Part shown: positions 35,211 to 44,699 of the stretch, in pieces | Layout: each line of letters begins with the position of its first letter | Position numbering within the stretch: position 1 is the first letter of the stretch | DNA from: Pseudoxanthomonas sp. PXM02 | GTDB lineage: Bacteria; Pseudomonadota; Gammaproteobacteria; Xanthomonadales; Xanthomonadaceae | Assembly: GCF_014851805.1 (NCBI RefSeq) | Contig: NZ_JACVAK010000001.1 | Location: forward strand, 310,001 to 374,000 | Direction of reading: 5' to 3' | Length of the DNA: 64,000 nt | Notes under the pieces: generated by a model | What the model saw: the letters and a program-made list of their open reading frames with translations, nothing else | Told to the model about the DNA's origin: nothing | Databases searched by the model: none | Program-made: the position numbers and the translations under genes

Positions 35211-37037
35211 ATGTCGATCGCTGCCCTGCTGTCGTGTCTTTCCCTGCGTCACCGTCCCTATCGCCTGGGCGTACTGCTCGCCCTCTCCTGCCTGTTCGCC
35301 AGCGGCTCCGCGCTGGCGCTGACCGAGGTCACCGGCTTCGGCAGCAATCCCGGCAATCTGCGCATGCACAAATATGTGCCGGCCGGACTGCCGACGAATG
35401 CGCCGCTGGTGGTCGCCCTTCACGGCTGCGCGCAGTCGGCTTCCAGCTACGACGCAGAAACCGGCTGGGAACTGCTGGCCAACCGCTTCAGCTTCGCACT
35501 GCTGCTGCCGGAGCAGCAGACCGGCAACAACAGCAGCCGCTGCTTCAACTGGTTCGAGACCGCCGACACCGCGCGCGGCCAGGGCGAGCCGCTGTCGATC
35601 AAACAGATGGTCGACCGCATGGTCGCCGACCACGGCATCGATCCGGCCCGCGTCTATGTCACGGGCCTGTCGGCCGGCGGCGCGATGACCTCGGTGATGC
35701 TGGCGACGTATCCGGATGTCTTCGCCGGCGGCGCCATCGTCGCAGGCCTTCCCTACCGCTGCGCCACCACGCAGACCGCCGCCTTCAGCTGCATGAATCC
35801 CGGCAGCGACCTGATGCCCGCGCAATGGGGCGCGAAAGTCCGCGCCGCCAGCGGCTGGACCGGGCCGTGGCCGATCGTCTCAATCTGGCACGGCGATGCC
35901 GACTACACCGTGCGTCCGGCCAATCTCACCGAAAGCCTTGAGCAGTGGGCCGACGTGCACGGCATCGATACGGTGGCCGACGTCAGCGAGACCGTCAGCG
36001 GCTATCCGCACAAGGTCTACAAGAACGCCAGCGGCGTAGCCAAAGTGGAGACCTACGTCATCACCGGCATGGGTCACGGCACGCCGGTCGATCCGGGCAC
36101 GGGCGAAACCCAATGCGGTACCGCGGGCGCGTACATCCTGGACGTGAACATCTGCTCCAGCTACTACATCGCCCGCTTTTTCGGCCTGGACAACTTGGAT
36201 GGCGTGCCACCCACCGCAACGCTGACCGCGCCCGCCAACGGCGCCACCGTCAGCGGCACCGTCACGCTGTCGGCGAACGCCAGCGATGACATCGCCGTGG
36301 CGCGCGTGGATTTCCTGCTGGACGGTGCGCTGCTCGGCAGCGACAGCAATGCGCCCTACTCGTTGGCATGGAACAGCGGCGGCGCCAGCAACGGCGCGCA
36401 TGTGCTGCTGGCACGCGCGGTGGACCTGGCCGGCAACACCGGCACGTCCGCGCCGGTCAACGTCACTGTTACGGGCGGCACCAGCGGCGGCTCGCCGGTC
36501 ACGGTCGTCTTCAACAACGAAGATGCGAACGATGGCTACGTGAAGGCCACCAGCACGGGCGGCAGTGCCGCCGTCGGCACGCTGGAGGCGTACTACGGAC
36601 TGGCCATCGGCCGCGGCACCGACGGCAACTACAACCGTGCGGTGCTGTCGTTCGACACTGCGTCGCTACCGGACAACGCGGTGGTGACCTCGGCCACGCT
36701 GACCGTCGCCTATCGCAGCGCCAGCGGTGATCCGTGGAGCAGTCCAGCCGGCAACACGATGGTCGTGGACGTGCGCAACGGCTGCCTTGGCGCCTGCACC
36801 ATCGAGGCCGCGGACTGGGCCGCAAGCACGACGACCACCGCCAGCGCGCAGGTACCGACCTTCACCGGCGGCAACCAGACGAGCACGGTATTCGACGCCG
36901 CAGGCCGTGCGGCAATCAACCGCAGCGGCCGCACCCAGCTGCGATTGCGCTTCAACGCCAACCAGACGGCGACGAACTACCTGTGGATCGACAAGGGCGC
37001 CACCGCGAAGCTGTCGGTGACCTACACGCTGCCGTAG
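35211..37037 (+). CDS. Secreted PHB-depolymerase-family esterase with Ig and C-terminal beta domains
   Basis: This 608-residue secreted esterase has a signal peptide of about 38 residues. The PHB-depolymerase (esterase_PHB/LpqC) catalytic domain spans about 45-325, with oxyanion-region VALHGCAQSASSYD, nucleophile Ser154 in GLSAGGAM and catalytic-His region GMGHGTPVD. A Big/Ig-like domain (about 328-420) begins PPTATLTAPANGATV. A C-terminal beta-sandwich of about 180 residues resembles DNRLRE-type surface modules. Targets could be polyhydroxyalkanoate or feruloyl/acetyl esters of polysaccharides. It has a good GGAGG ribosome binding site and a terminator hairpin after the stop. Confidence 0.86.
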   Translation: MSIAALLSCLSLRHRPYRLGVLLALSCLFASGSALALTEVTGFGSNPGNLRMHKYVPAGLPTNAPLVVALHGCAQSASSYDAETGWELLANRFSFALLLPEQQTGNNSSRCFNWFETADTARGQGEPLSIKQMVDRMVADHGIDPARVYVTGLSAGGAMTSVMLATYPDVFAGGAIVAGLPYRCATTQTAAFSCMNPGSDLMPAQWGAKVRAASGWTGPWPIVSIWHGDADYTVRPANLTESLEQWADVHGIDTVADVSETVSGYPHKVYKNASGVAKVETYVITGMGHGTPVDPGTGETQCGTAGAYILDVNICSSYYIARFFGLDNLDGVPPTATLTAPANGATVSGTVTLSANASDDIAVARVDFLLDGALLGSDSNAPYSLAWNSGGASNGAHVLLARAVDLAGNTGTSAPVNVTVTGGTSGGSPVTVVFNNEDANDGYVKATSTGGSAAVGTLEAYYGLAIGRGTDGNYNRAVLSFDTASLPDNAVVTSATLTVAYRSASGDPWSSPAGNTMVVDVRNGCLGACTIEAADWAASTTTTASAQVPTFTGGNQTSTVFDAAGRAAINRSGRTQLRLRFNANQTATNYLWIDKGATAKLSVTYTLP

Positions 37038-37044
37038 CCGACGC

Positions 37045-37078
37045 GATCCTGCCGCCGCGTCACGGCGGCGGCAGGATC
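37045..37078. terminator. Bidirectional hairpin between convergent genes
   Basis: A 13-bp stem, GATCCTGCCGCCG with CGGCGGCAGGATC (8-nt loop), lies 7 nt past the esterase stop. It covers the last codons of the opposing DUF900 gene. No strong T-run is present. Confidence 0.6.
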
Positions 37079-38253
37079 TTCCAGAACATGCCGGCGCCCA
37101 GCTTCACCGATTGCAGCGGCTTGCGCTGCGCGGCGGGCAGGTTGGCGCGGAACATCTCGCGGATGTCACCCATCACCTTGTCCGATTCCATGAAGTAGGA
37201 GTGCGCCAGCATGCTCTGGTCCACGCCGGACACGTCGATGGTGTCGACGCCGGTGACCAGCACCACGCCCTCGCTGGTGTCGCCGGCACGCGGACCGCGA
37301 TTGACCTGCTTGGATGCCTTCAGCGCCATGTCCTCCGATGACGCATAGAGGGTGACCCGCCCACTCGCCGCGCTCATCGCCGGTGCCAGTTCGGTACGGA
37401 ACACCTTTGCGTCGATGTCCGGCGCCGCGAGGATGATGCCGCGGAAGCGCCCGCGCAGGTCCGGACGCTTCACCACCAGGTTGCGGATGGCCTGGGTGAG
37501 CCCGCGCGTACCCATGCTGTGGCCGATGATGTACAGGTTCTGCGCACCGGAGCGGTCGGCCATGTCGGCAAGGAAGCCCTCGATCAGCGGCACCGAGCGC
37601 GCGATGGTCTGTTCGTCGGTGAAATACCCCGCCAGCGCGGCCTGCGACGGCCAGCTGTAGAACACCGGTGCGCCATCGAAGCGCAGGTCGTAGGCCAGCT
37701 GCGCGGTGCGTCGCGCGGCATCCCGGAAGCTGACGTTGTAGCCGTGCACGAACACGAAGGCGTTGCTGCCGCGTGATTCCTCCACGCGCCCGTGCAGCCT
37801 GGCGAAGAACGGCGCCTGCGCCAGCCGCGCGACGTCCTGCAGGATGACGTGCTGCCTGGGGTCTTCCTTGAACTCCAGCAGATACCAGCGTGGCGATTCC
37901 AGTTCACCCGCGACGTGGGATTTCGGAATGCTGATGCGCGCAGTGCCATAGCTCAGCGCGCGCGCCAGACCGGCGGTGAAACGCTCGCCCGGCGCCAAGG
38001 TGGCGAACGCCTCGGCCGGCATGCGATTGGTGGCGTAGAACACGTCCACGTTGACGAAATCGGCCTTCGGCACCGTCGGCGTCGCGGATGGCGCCGTCCC
38101 TGTCGGAGGGGGCGGCGGAGGCGGAGGCGGAGGCGGCGGAGGGGGTGGTGCCGGAACATCGTCCGGTGGAGGCGGTGGCAGTTCGTGGACCACGCGCTTC
38201 GAACAGCCGGCCAGCACCACGGCCACCAGGACCAGGCAGAGAATTCGCCGCAT
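37060..38253 (-). CDS. DUF900 alpha/beta-hydrolase lipoprotein
   Basis: A 397-residue lipoprotein (lipobox LAGC, Cys17) with a long polyproline linker at about 25-51. A DUF900 alpha/beta-hydrolase domain follows. It has the family start VFYATNRM, the oxyanion-region FVFVHGYNVSFRDA, the nucleophile elbow IIGHSMGTRG and a C-terminal SMLAHSYFMES with the catalytic His. An esterase or lipase-like role in the envelope is likely; the substrate is unknown. The polyproline run comes from a near-repetitive GGCGGAGGC-type tract (about 38102-38150) that could slip in replication. Confidence 0.84.
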   Translation of the reverse strand: MRRILCLVLVAVVLAGCSKRVVHELPPPPPDDVPAPPPPPPPPPPPPPPPTGTAPSATPTVPKADFVNVDVFYATNRMPAEAFATLAPGERFTAGLARALSYGTARISIPKSHVAGELESPRWYLLEFKEDPRQHVILQDVARLAQAPFFARLHGRVEESRGSNAFVFVHGYNVSFRDAARRTAQLAYDLRFDGAPVFYSWPSQAALAGYFTDEQTIARSVPLIEGFLADMADRSGAQNLYIIGHSMGTRGLTQAIRNLVVKRPDLRGRFRGIILAAPDIDAKVFRTELAPAMSAASGRVTLYASSEDMALKASKQVNRGPRAGDTSEGVVLVTGVDTIDVSGVDQSMLAHSYFMESDKVMGDIREMFRANLPAAQRKPLQSVKLGAGMFWKILPPP

Positions 38254-38546
38254 CGATCACCCCGTGAAAGGACGTCCAGGCCCCCCATCCCCGGGGATAC
38301 CCGACGCAGCGATGGTATAGCAGCCTCCACGACCGGCGCGAGCGCGCCACCCCGCTCGCGCCGCGCCGGAACCCGACCGCTCCACGCAATGTGGCGGGTC
38401 GGTAGGCACGGGCGGCGCCGATAACTCCTTGAAACACGCGGTTCCGCAGGCGCCACTGCCCGCGGATGGCGGATGCGGGCTATCGTGTAGACCTGCGGAT
38501 GGCCTTCGCGCCACGCTTACCCCCTTCCTGTCGAGCACCTCCCTCC

Positions 38547-38714
38547 ATGCCAAAACCCAACTACTCGTTCGAGAAGCGCCAGCGCGAACTGGCCAAGAAG
38601 AAGAAAAAGGACGAAAAGGACGCCAAGAAGCGCGCCGAGCGCGATGCCGCCCGTCCCGATGCCGATCCTGACGCGGCGGAAGCCGATACCGCCGGGGCCG
38701 ATACGGCGGAATGA
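38547..38714 (+). CDS. Small charged hypothetical protein
   Basis: A 55-residue protein: a Lys/Glu-rich helix ([19 protein letters not shown]) followed by an acidic Ala/Asp tail. Similar small basic-acidic proteins occur in xanthomonads without known function. It overlaps the next gene by ATGA, which supports it being translated and coupled to the DUF188 gene. About 290 bp upstream hold no gene that I can support. Confidence 0.65.
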   Translation: MPKPNYSFEKRQRELAKKKKKDEKDAKKRAERDAARPDADPDAAEADTAGADTAE

Positions 38715-39181
38715 GCGGGGACACCGTCCCCGCGCCCCAGGTCTGGGTGGATGCCGATGCCTGCCCGGCACCGGTGAAGGACATCCTGTTCCGCGCCGCC
38801 GAGCGCGCGCAGGTGGCGGTCACGCTGGTCGCCAACCAGTGGCTGCGCACACCGCCTTCGCGCTTCATCCGCTCACTGCAGGTACAGGGCGGCTACGACG
38901 TGGCCGACGACGCCATCGTCGAACGCGCCCGGACGGGCGATCTGGTGGTCACCCAGGACATTCCGCTGGCGGCCCGTGTGCTGGCCAACGGCGCACAGGC
39001 GATCAATCCGCGCGGCGACCGCTTCACGCCCGACAACATTGCCGAGCGCCTGTCGATGCGGAATTTCATGGACGAACTGCGGGGTGCCGGCGTGCAGACC
39101 GGCGGCCCGGCAGCCTTCAATGCGCGCGACCGCCAGGCCTTCGCCAACCAGCTCGATCGCTGGCTGGCCACGCGTCGCTGA
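38711..39181 (+). CDS. YaiI/YqxD family protein (DUF188)
   Basis: A 156-residue protein of the DUF188 (YaiI/YqxD) family, related to PIN-like nuclease folds. Signatures are the opening [46 protein letters not shown] and the C-terminal [14 protein letters not shown]. The activity is not established. It starts inside the stop codon of the upstream small gene (ATGA). Confidence 0.92.
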   Translation: MSGDTVPAPQVWVDADACPAPVKDILFRAAERAQVAVTLVANQWLRTPPSRFIRSLQVQGGYDVADDAIVERARTGDLVVTQDIPLAARVLANGAQAINPRGDRFTPDNIAERLSMRNFMDELRGAGVQTGGPAAFNARDRQAFANQLDRWLATRR

Positions 39182-39188
39182 GCCCGTC

Positions 39189-39509
39189 GTGCCCGATTTC
39201 GAACTCCGCGCCCCGCTCCACCTGCTGCTGCACGTCATCGTGCCGCTGGGGGTCGCGCGGCTGTTCTGGCCGAAGGACTGGAAGCGCGCCGCACTGTGGA
39301 TGCTGGCCGCCTGGGTGATCGACCTGGACCACCTGCTCGCCGATCCGATCTACGCGCCGGGACGCTGCAGCATCGGCTTCCATCCACTCCACACGTGGCC
39401 GGCGATCGCGGTGTACGCCGGACTGACGCTGCCGAAGAAGACCCGCTGGTTCGGCATCGGCCTGCTGATCCACATCGTGCTGGATGGCATCGACTGCCTG
39501 CTGATGTAG
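39189..39509 (+). CDS. DUF6122 family membrane protein
   Basis: A 106-residue membrane protein with three or four helices, matching DUF6122. It has conserved polar residues LHLLLHVIVPLG, WVIDLDHLLADPIYAPGRCSIGFHPLH and a C-terminal HIVLDGIDCL. The His/Asp pattern resembles membrane-embedded metal-dependent hydrolases (YdjM-like), but activity is unproven. The start is a GTG 7 nt after the DUF188 stop, so this is a three-gene operon. Confidence 0.8.
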   Translation: MPDFELRAPLHLLLHVIVPLGVARLFWPKDWKRAALWMLAAWVIDLDHLLADPIYAPGRCSIGFHPLHTWPAIAVYAGLTLPKKTRWFGIGLLIHIVLDGIDCLLM

Positions 39510-39769
39510 CGCAGGCGCGAAAACTGACCCGGACGTTCAGTTCCGGCTGCTGGCTTCAGGTGCCCGCCGGGCCCAAGGCGTACCATGACGCCGCTGCACC
39601 TCTTGCGTCCCGTCCGACTTCCCACGTCGCCCGCTGCGCTTTCCTCCATGCGTCACGCCCTTGTCGGGCTGCACGCCGCACCGGGAGCGCCCATGCCAGG
39701 CCATCCGTTCCACCTCGCCCTCCGTATCGACACCGATTGCATCGCGCGTGGCGGTCCCGGTTCACACGC

Positions 39770-40087
39770 ATGAATGCCGTCGTTGCACCCAAGGCGCCGC
39801 TCTGCGAGCGCTGCGATGCGGTCTGCTGCCGGCTGACGGTGGTGCTGCAGCGCGAAGACCGCGTGCCCTCGCACCTCACCACGCACACCGATGCCGGCCT
39901 GCACGTGATGGCGCGTGACGAGGAAGGCTGGTGCGTGGCCATCGACAGCGCCCGCATGTGCTGCTCGATCTACGAAACACGGCCGGAGATCTGCCGTCGC
40001 TTCGTCATGTCCGGCGCCTATTGCCGCGACGTGCGCGCCGATTACCTCGACCGCACGGCCCGCGGCATTCCGCTGACGCTTTACTGA
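39770..40087 (+). CDS. YkgJ family cysteine cluster protein
   Basis: A 105-residue protein of the YkgJ/CxxCxxCC family. Clustered cysteines (CERCDAVCC, then CCSIYETRPEICRRF and a final YC) suggest binding of zinc or an iron-sulfur centre. The role is unknown. The 260 bp upstream carry no gene that I can support. Confidence 0.87.
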   Translation: MNAVVAPKAPLCERCDAVCCRLTVVLQREDRVPSHLTTHTDAGLHVMARDEEGWCVAIDSARMCCSIYETRPEICRRFVMSGAYCRDVRADYLDRTARGIPLTLY

Positions 40088-40162
40088 GGCGGAGCGGTCA
40101 GGGCTCCCGCCTCAGTCGCCGCATCAAGCCTGATCCGCTAAGTCCCGGAACCCGTCGTTGCA

Positions 40163-41215
40163 TCAACCGCCCTGGAACACCGGCTCCAGCATCCGGAACG
40201 TTCCCGCATCCGCGTCCATCTCCACCTTGCCGCCCACCGGCACGATGAACTGCTGGCGGATGTGGCCGATCATCGCGCCGCGATAGGCCGGGATCTTCAG
40301 CGGCTTGAAGTAGTCGTCGAAGATCTCCGGCAGCGTCAGCGAACCGTAGCCACCGCCGGGATCGCACTCAGTGCACTCGCCGAAGATCACGCCCTTCACC
40401 TTGTCCAGCGCGCCCATCAGCCGCAGCGTGCTGAGCATGCGGTCGATGCGGTAGGGCGCTTCGGACACGTCTTCAAGGAAGAGGATCTTGCCGCTGAAGT
40501 CCGGCAGGTAGGGCGAGCCGGCCAGCGCGGTGAGCACGGTCAGGTTGCCGCCCACCAGGTCGCCCTGCGCCTTGCCACCGGTGATGGTGACGGTGCGGTT
40601 CTTGCGCTGCACCATCTCATCGCCCTTGTCGGTGCTGTTCGCGTACTGCATCTGTTCGCGCTGGAAGAACACGCGACGGAACTGGTCGGCATTGAACGTG
40701 TTCCAGCTGCCGATGCCGATGGGGCCATGGAAGCTGACCAATCCCGCCTGCGACAGCAATGCATTGTGCAGCGCCGTGATGTCGGAATAGCCCAGCAGGA
40801 TCTTCGGATTGCGGCGGATCGCGGCGTAGTCGAGCAACGGCAACAGGCGCGCGGCGCCGGACCCGCCCCGCGCGCAGATGATCGCCCTGACCTCGCGGTC
40901 GGCGAACATCGCATTGAGGTCCCCTGCCCGCTCGGCGTCGGTGCCGGCCAGATGGCCGCGACGCGACGCGAGATGCGGCGCCACCTTCACCTTAAGGCCC
41001 AGTGCTTCCATCGCTTCCTGCGCGAGTTGCAGGTCGAGCGGCTCATCGGTGGCCGCGGAGGGACTGACCAACGCAACCGTATCGCCGGGCTTCAGCGCGG
41101 GGGGCAGCAGGCGCCTGGGGGACGTGGCCGCCGATGCGGTGGAACCGACCGCGAACGGCACGGTGGACGCCGCAGCCATCAGGGCCGCACTGCCGAGAAA
41201 ATGTCGCCTGTTCAT
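40163..41215 (-). CDS. Tat-exported S66 LD-carboxypeptidase
   Basis: A 350-residue S66 (LdcA/MccF-type) serine peptidase with a twin-arginine signal (NRRHFLGSAALMAA). The Ser-Glu-His triad is visible: Ser in CARGGSGAARLL, Glu in VIFGECTECDPG and His in GAMIGHIRQQF. Family members cut the L,D bond of tetrapeptide stems during peptidoglycan recycling, or inactivate microcin C-like compounds. Export is unusual for recycling LdcA, so a periplasmic role is expected. An ATG six codons upstream (41233) is an alternative start. Confidence 0.88.
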   Translation of the reverse strand: MNRRHFLGSAALMAAASTVPFAVGSTASAATSPRRLLPPALKPGDTVALVSPSAATDEPLDLQLAQEAMEALGLKVKVAPHLASRRGHLAGTDAERAGDLNAMFADREVRAIICARGGSGAARLLPLLDYAAIRRNPKILLGYSDITALHNALLSQAGLVSFHGPIGIGSWNTFNADQFRRVFFQREQMQYANSTDKGDEMVQRKNRTVTITGGKAQGDLVGGNLTVLTALAGSPYLPDFSGKILFLEDVSEAPYRIDRMLSTLRLMGALDKVKGVIFGECTECDPGGGYGSLTLPEIFDDYFKPLKIPAYRGAMIGHIRQQFIVPVGGKVEMDADAGTFRMLEPVFQGG

Positions 41216-41370
41216 GCCACCTCGATCTGACATCGCATGGATGGGAGCTTCATCCTAACCGCTGCGGGCATGGCGGACACCTGTGGCCGTGCGCGATGGC
41301 CGTGTCCTTCCGTCACCGTCTTTGTCGTAGACCTGTGATATTCAACCGGCGACCCGCAGGGAGCGACACG

Positions 41371-42897
41371 ATGGCAAGGATCCAGCGACCGTTCTATCCC
41401 ATCATCTACGTCCGCGGTTATGCGATGACCAAGGACGAAGTCATCCAGACCACCTCCACGCCCTACATGGGCTTCGAGGCCGGCTCCACCAAGATCCGCC
41501 AGGCCCAGGACGGACGCATCACGAAGTTCGTGTTCGAGTCGCCGCTGGTGCGGCTGATGAAGGACTACGACTACCGCGACACCTACGCGGCCGGCGCCGA
41601 GAACGCCGGCAAGCTGTCGCCGCGCAGCATCGTCATCCATCGCTACTACGACGCCGCCGATCCTGCGTTCGGCGACGGCAAGGCGCTGTCGATCCCCGAT
41701 GCCGCCCGGGCGCTGGCCGAGCGCATCGTGGAACTGCGCGAGCGCATCTGCGGCAACAACGAAGCCGATCGCAAGGCGTTCCGCGTCCACCTGGTCGCGC
41801 ATTCGATGGGCGGCCTGATCTGCCGTTGCCTGCTGCAGAACCCCGAGATCGCCACCGCCGAGGTACGTGCACTGGTGGACAAGGTGTTCACCTACGCCAC
41901 GCCCCACAACGGCATCGAGATGGGCGGCATCAACGTGCCCAGCCTGCTGTCGATCAACGACATGAACAACTTCAACCGCGGCGTGATGGCCAAGTACCTG
42001 AAGGTACCCAAGGACAAGGCCAACACGCTGGGCGACTCGGGCTTTCCGCCAGAGCGCTTCTTCAGCCTGGTCGGCACCAACAGCCGCGACTACGCGGTGG
42101 CACACGGCCTGTCGTCGCTGGCGGTCGGGCAGATGAGCGACGGTCTGGTACGGATCGAGAACGCCTACGTGGCCGGCAGTCCGCGCGCCTTCGTCAACCG
42201 CAGCCACAGCGGCTTCTTCGGCATCGTCAATTCCGAAGAGGGCTACCAGAACCTGGTGCGCTTCCTGTTCGGCGACCTCAGCGCCACCGGCCGGCTGGAC
42301 ATCACGGCGTTGCCGTTCCCGCCGGAGATCGAACAGGCGCGCAAGCGCGGCAAGAAGATCGCTTCCTCGTACTACATCGAGACCACGGTGGCGCCGCGCG
42401 GCGCCTATACCTACCAGCTGACCTCGCGTACGCAGGCGCACGAAAGCGCGGTGCGGCGCGAATATGCGGAACTGTTCGGCCCGGATGGCACCCTGATCCG
42501 CAACGCGCGCTCGCCCACGCTGTTTTCGGTCTATCTGGACAGTTCGAAGATCACCGCCGGCAGCGAGGTGTCGTTCTCGATCGACCTGGCGGTCTCCACC
42601 GCCGGCTACGAAGTGGACGGCGCGTTGTTCCTGAAGCAGCACATCCCCGGCGAATACCTGTTCCGCGACACCCTGGTGCTGTTCGCCAAGCGCAACGACG
42701 ACGGCACCTGGGCGCTGCGCTACGTCTGGGCGGATGAGCACTGGGCCACCGGGCCGAAGGATGCCGCCGAGCTGACCCGTATCGGCAAGAAGGCCGTCGG
42801 CACGAAGCAGCCGTCTCCATCGGTGTACACGGTACCGGTCGCGTCCAGCAAGGGATTCCAGGCCGAACTGAACATCGCGCTCGCCCCCTGGGTGTGA
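41371..42897 (+). CDS. Alpha/beta-hydrolase (PGAP1/lipase-like)
   Basis: A 508-residue cytoplasmic protein with an alpha/beta-hydrolase domain (about 1-320): opening FYPIIYVRGYAM, nucleophile Ser145 in LVAHSMGGLICR, and TYATPHNGIEMGG downstream as in triacylglycerol-lipase/PGAP1-like enzymes. The C-terminal 180 residues form a beta-rich domain of unknown type. There is no signal peptide. A phospholipase or lipase function is plausible. It has a good AGGGAG ribosome binding site and is divergent from the S66 gene. Confidence 0.78.
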   Translation: MARIQRPFYPIIYVRGYAMTKDEVIQTTSTPYMGFEAGSTKIRQAQDGRITKFVFESPLVRLMKDYDYRDTYAAGAENAGKLSPRSIVIHRYYDAADPAFGDGKALSIPDAARALAERIVELRERICGNNEADRKAFRVHLVAHSMGGLICRCLLQNPEIATAEVRALVDKVFTYATPHNGIEMGGINVPSLLSINDMNNFNRGVMAKYLKVPKDKANTLGDSGFPPERFFSLVGTNSRDYAVAHGLSSLAVGQMSDGLVRIENAYVAGSPRAFVNRSHSGFFGIVNSEEGYQNLVRFLFGDLSATGRLDITALPFPPEIEQARKRGKKIASSYYIETTVAPRGAYTYQLTSRTQAHESAVRREYAELFGPDGTLIRNARSPTLFSVYLDSSKITAGSEVSFSIDLAVSTAGYEVDGALFLKQHIPGEYLFRDTLVLFAKRNDDGTWALRYVWADEHWATGPKDAAELTRIGKKAVGTKQPSPSVYTVPVASSKGFQAELNIALAPWV

Positions 42898-42999
42898 GTC
42901 CTGTGGTCGCGTACCGCGTGCGGGGGACGCACCAGAGACCCCTGACATGAAGCGAGGTCGATCAGCGCGCTATGCTCTGCCCATCCCTCCATCACCTCA

Positions 43000-44583
43000 A
43001 TGCCCGACATGGATGTCCGATCACTCTTCCTGCTCGCGCTTCTTCTTCCTACTGCCTGCGACGCCAAGCAGACCGGTTCAGAACAGCCCTCCCTTGCAGA
43101 GATCGCAGCAACGATCGACTCCGGCCAGGGTGACAGTGTCGAAGCCCTGCTGCTGAGGCTGAACCGGGAAGATCCGCGCAATGCCGAAGTCATGGCGCAG
43201 CTCGCAAGGATCGACTACCTGCGCGCCGTCGAAGGCTTGGCTCAGGTCAACGGTATGCCACCCATGGGCTGGGATCCAGACTTGATGGCGAGCGCCGAAC
43301 GTTGGGCGCAACAATCCACCGAAGCGGATCCTCGACATGCGATTGCTTGGGTCGTCTACGCCCAGATCAGGCACGCGCAGTTCCGGACGGAGGAGGCCTT
43401 AGCGATGCTCGATCGGGCCGAGCTGCTGGACCCGTCCAACAGGAAACTTCGCCTGCGCAAGGGTGCCGTCTTCCGGGTACTCGCGAACGAGCGCGGCGAT
43501 CCCGCGTTGCTTCGCAGTGCGCTGACCGAGTACCGGAAAGTGATCGTTGGTGACATCGATACCGGAGAGGAGCGGTTGGCGGCCTCCGAGCTTGCCGAGA
43601 TCCATGGTGCGCTGGGCGAGCACGAAGTGGGCATCGACTATCTGTCGCGAGCGTTGCTCAGCTCGCAGGGCTCAGAGCGCGCCTTCCTGCTGGACCGTCG
43701 TGCCAAGCTTCATCTTGAGAAGGGACAGGTGGATGCCGCTGTCGAAGACAGTCGTACCGCACTTGAGCAAACGAACTTCGGTGTCGGGCGCGCCACATTG
43801 ACCCAGGGGCTGCTCGTAAAGGCTGGCCTCGCAATGCGCGATGGTGGGCCGGAGCAGGCAGCCCCCTTTGTAGCCGACATGTTGCGGACAGGGGAGTCCC
43901 CTGGAGCGCAGCTGAGATTGCTCGCTTCGATGCCCGCCACGTTCCCCGCACTTTACGGCGTTCTCGTGCCGGACCTGATCGATCAGGGTGGCCGCGATGC
44001 GGTCGCAAAGGTGGTGGGCGAGGCTGCAGCGTTCATCGCTCCAGACGATCTGCGACGTCTTCAGTCATCGGGCGTCAATCTCAACTACCTCGATCCCCGC
44101 AACGGCACGCTCCTGCAGCGTGCCATTGCGGCAGACAACGTGGCAGCGGTACGTGCGCTCTTGGAGATGGGTGTGGACACACGCGTCGCGCATCCCAGCG
44201 GCCGCAGCCTGCTGGAAACCACGCTGGTGGGGACCGGATCTGCGCGCAAGGAGATCCGGACCCTGGTCCTCGCCAAGGTCGGCAAGCCGCACGACTGGAA
44301 CGAGCCGGCCGTGGACCTGCCGAAGAAAGGCCAGTGGTACCGGACCACCCGCGCCATCGGCCAGGACGATGGCATCCGGCGCGTACTGTCGGCCAACCAG
44401 ACCGTTCTCGGAGGCGACGCATGCTTCTTCGAAGACCGGCCCGACCTGTGCCTTACCTTCTACAGCGCACCGGGCAAGTACCTCGCCACGGTGGCCATTC
44501 CGATGTCGCAGTTGGATGACCTGAATGCGCTCGAGGAAGTCGCAGCTCCTGCGGTTCCGGAGCCGGGGCGCTCGACCGAATAG
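43000..44583 (+). CDS. TPR/ankyrin-like lipoprotein
   Basis: A 527-residue protein with a signal sequence ending in a lipobox-like PTACD. TPR-type helices fill about residues 50-270 (AWVVYAQIRHAQFRTEEALAML, LAEIHGALGEHEVGIDYLSRAL). One or two ankyrin-like repeats follow at about 350-410 (LLQRAIAADNVAAVRALLEMGVDTRV). The last 100 residues form an uncharacterised domain with a Cys pair (CFFEDRPDLCLTF). No enzyme motif is visible; a scaffold or binding role is inferred. Confidence 0.72.
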   Translation: MPDMDVRSLFLLALLLPTACDAKQTGSEQPSLAEIAATIDSGQGDSVEALLLRLNREDPRNAEVMAQLARIDYLRAVEGLAQVNGMPPMGWDPDLMASAERWAQQSTEADPRHAIAWVVYAQIRHAQFRTEEALAMLDRAELLDPSNRKLRLRKGAVFRVLANERGDPALLRSALTEYRKVIVGDIDTGEERLAASELAEIHGALGEHEVGIDYLSRALLSSQGSERAFLLDRRAKLHLEKGQVDAAVEDSRTALEQTNFGVGRATLTQGLLVKAGLAMRDGGPEQAAPFVADMLRTGESPGAQLRLLASMPATFPALYGVLVPDLIDQGGRDAVAKVVGEAAAFIAPDDLRRLQSSGVNLNYLDPRNGTLLQRAIAADNVAAVRALLEMGVDTRVAHPSGRSLLETTLVGTGSARKEIRTLVLAKVGKPHDWNEPAVDLPKKGQWYRTTRAIGQDDGIRRVLSANQTVLGGDACFFEDRPDLCLTFYSAPGKYLATVAIPMSQLDDLNALEEVAAPAVPEPGRSTE

Positions 44584-44699
44584 CGCAGTCCCGAAGCCAA
44601 CGTGGGCAACTCCTCCCTCTGAGCAGGTGGTGTCGATTCCGCAGGCACCCGTTCGTCGCAGTGGAAAGGCGGCCGTTCCGGACTGCCGGGAAACCCGAC

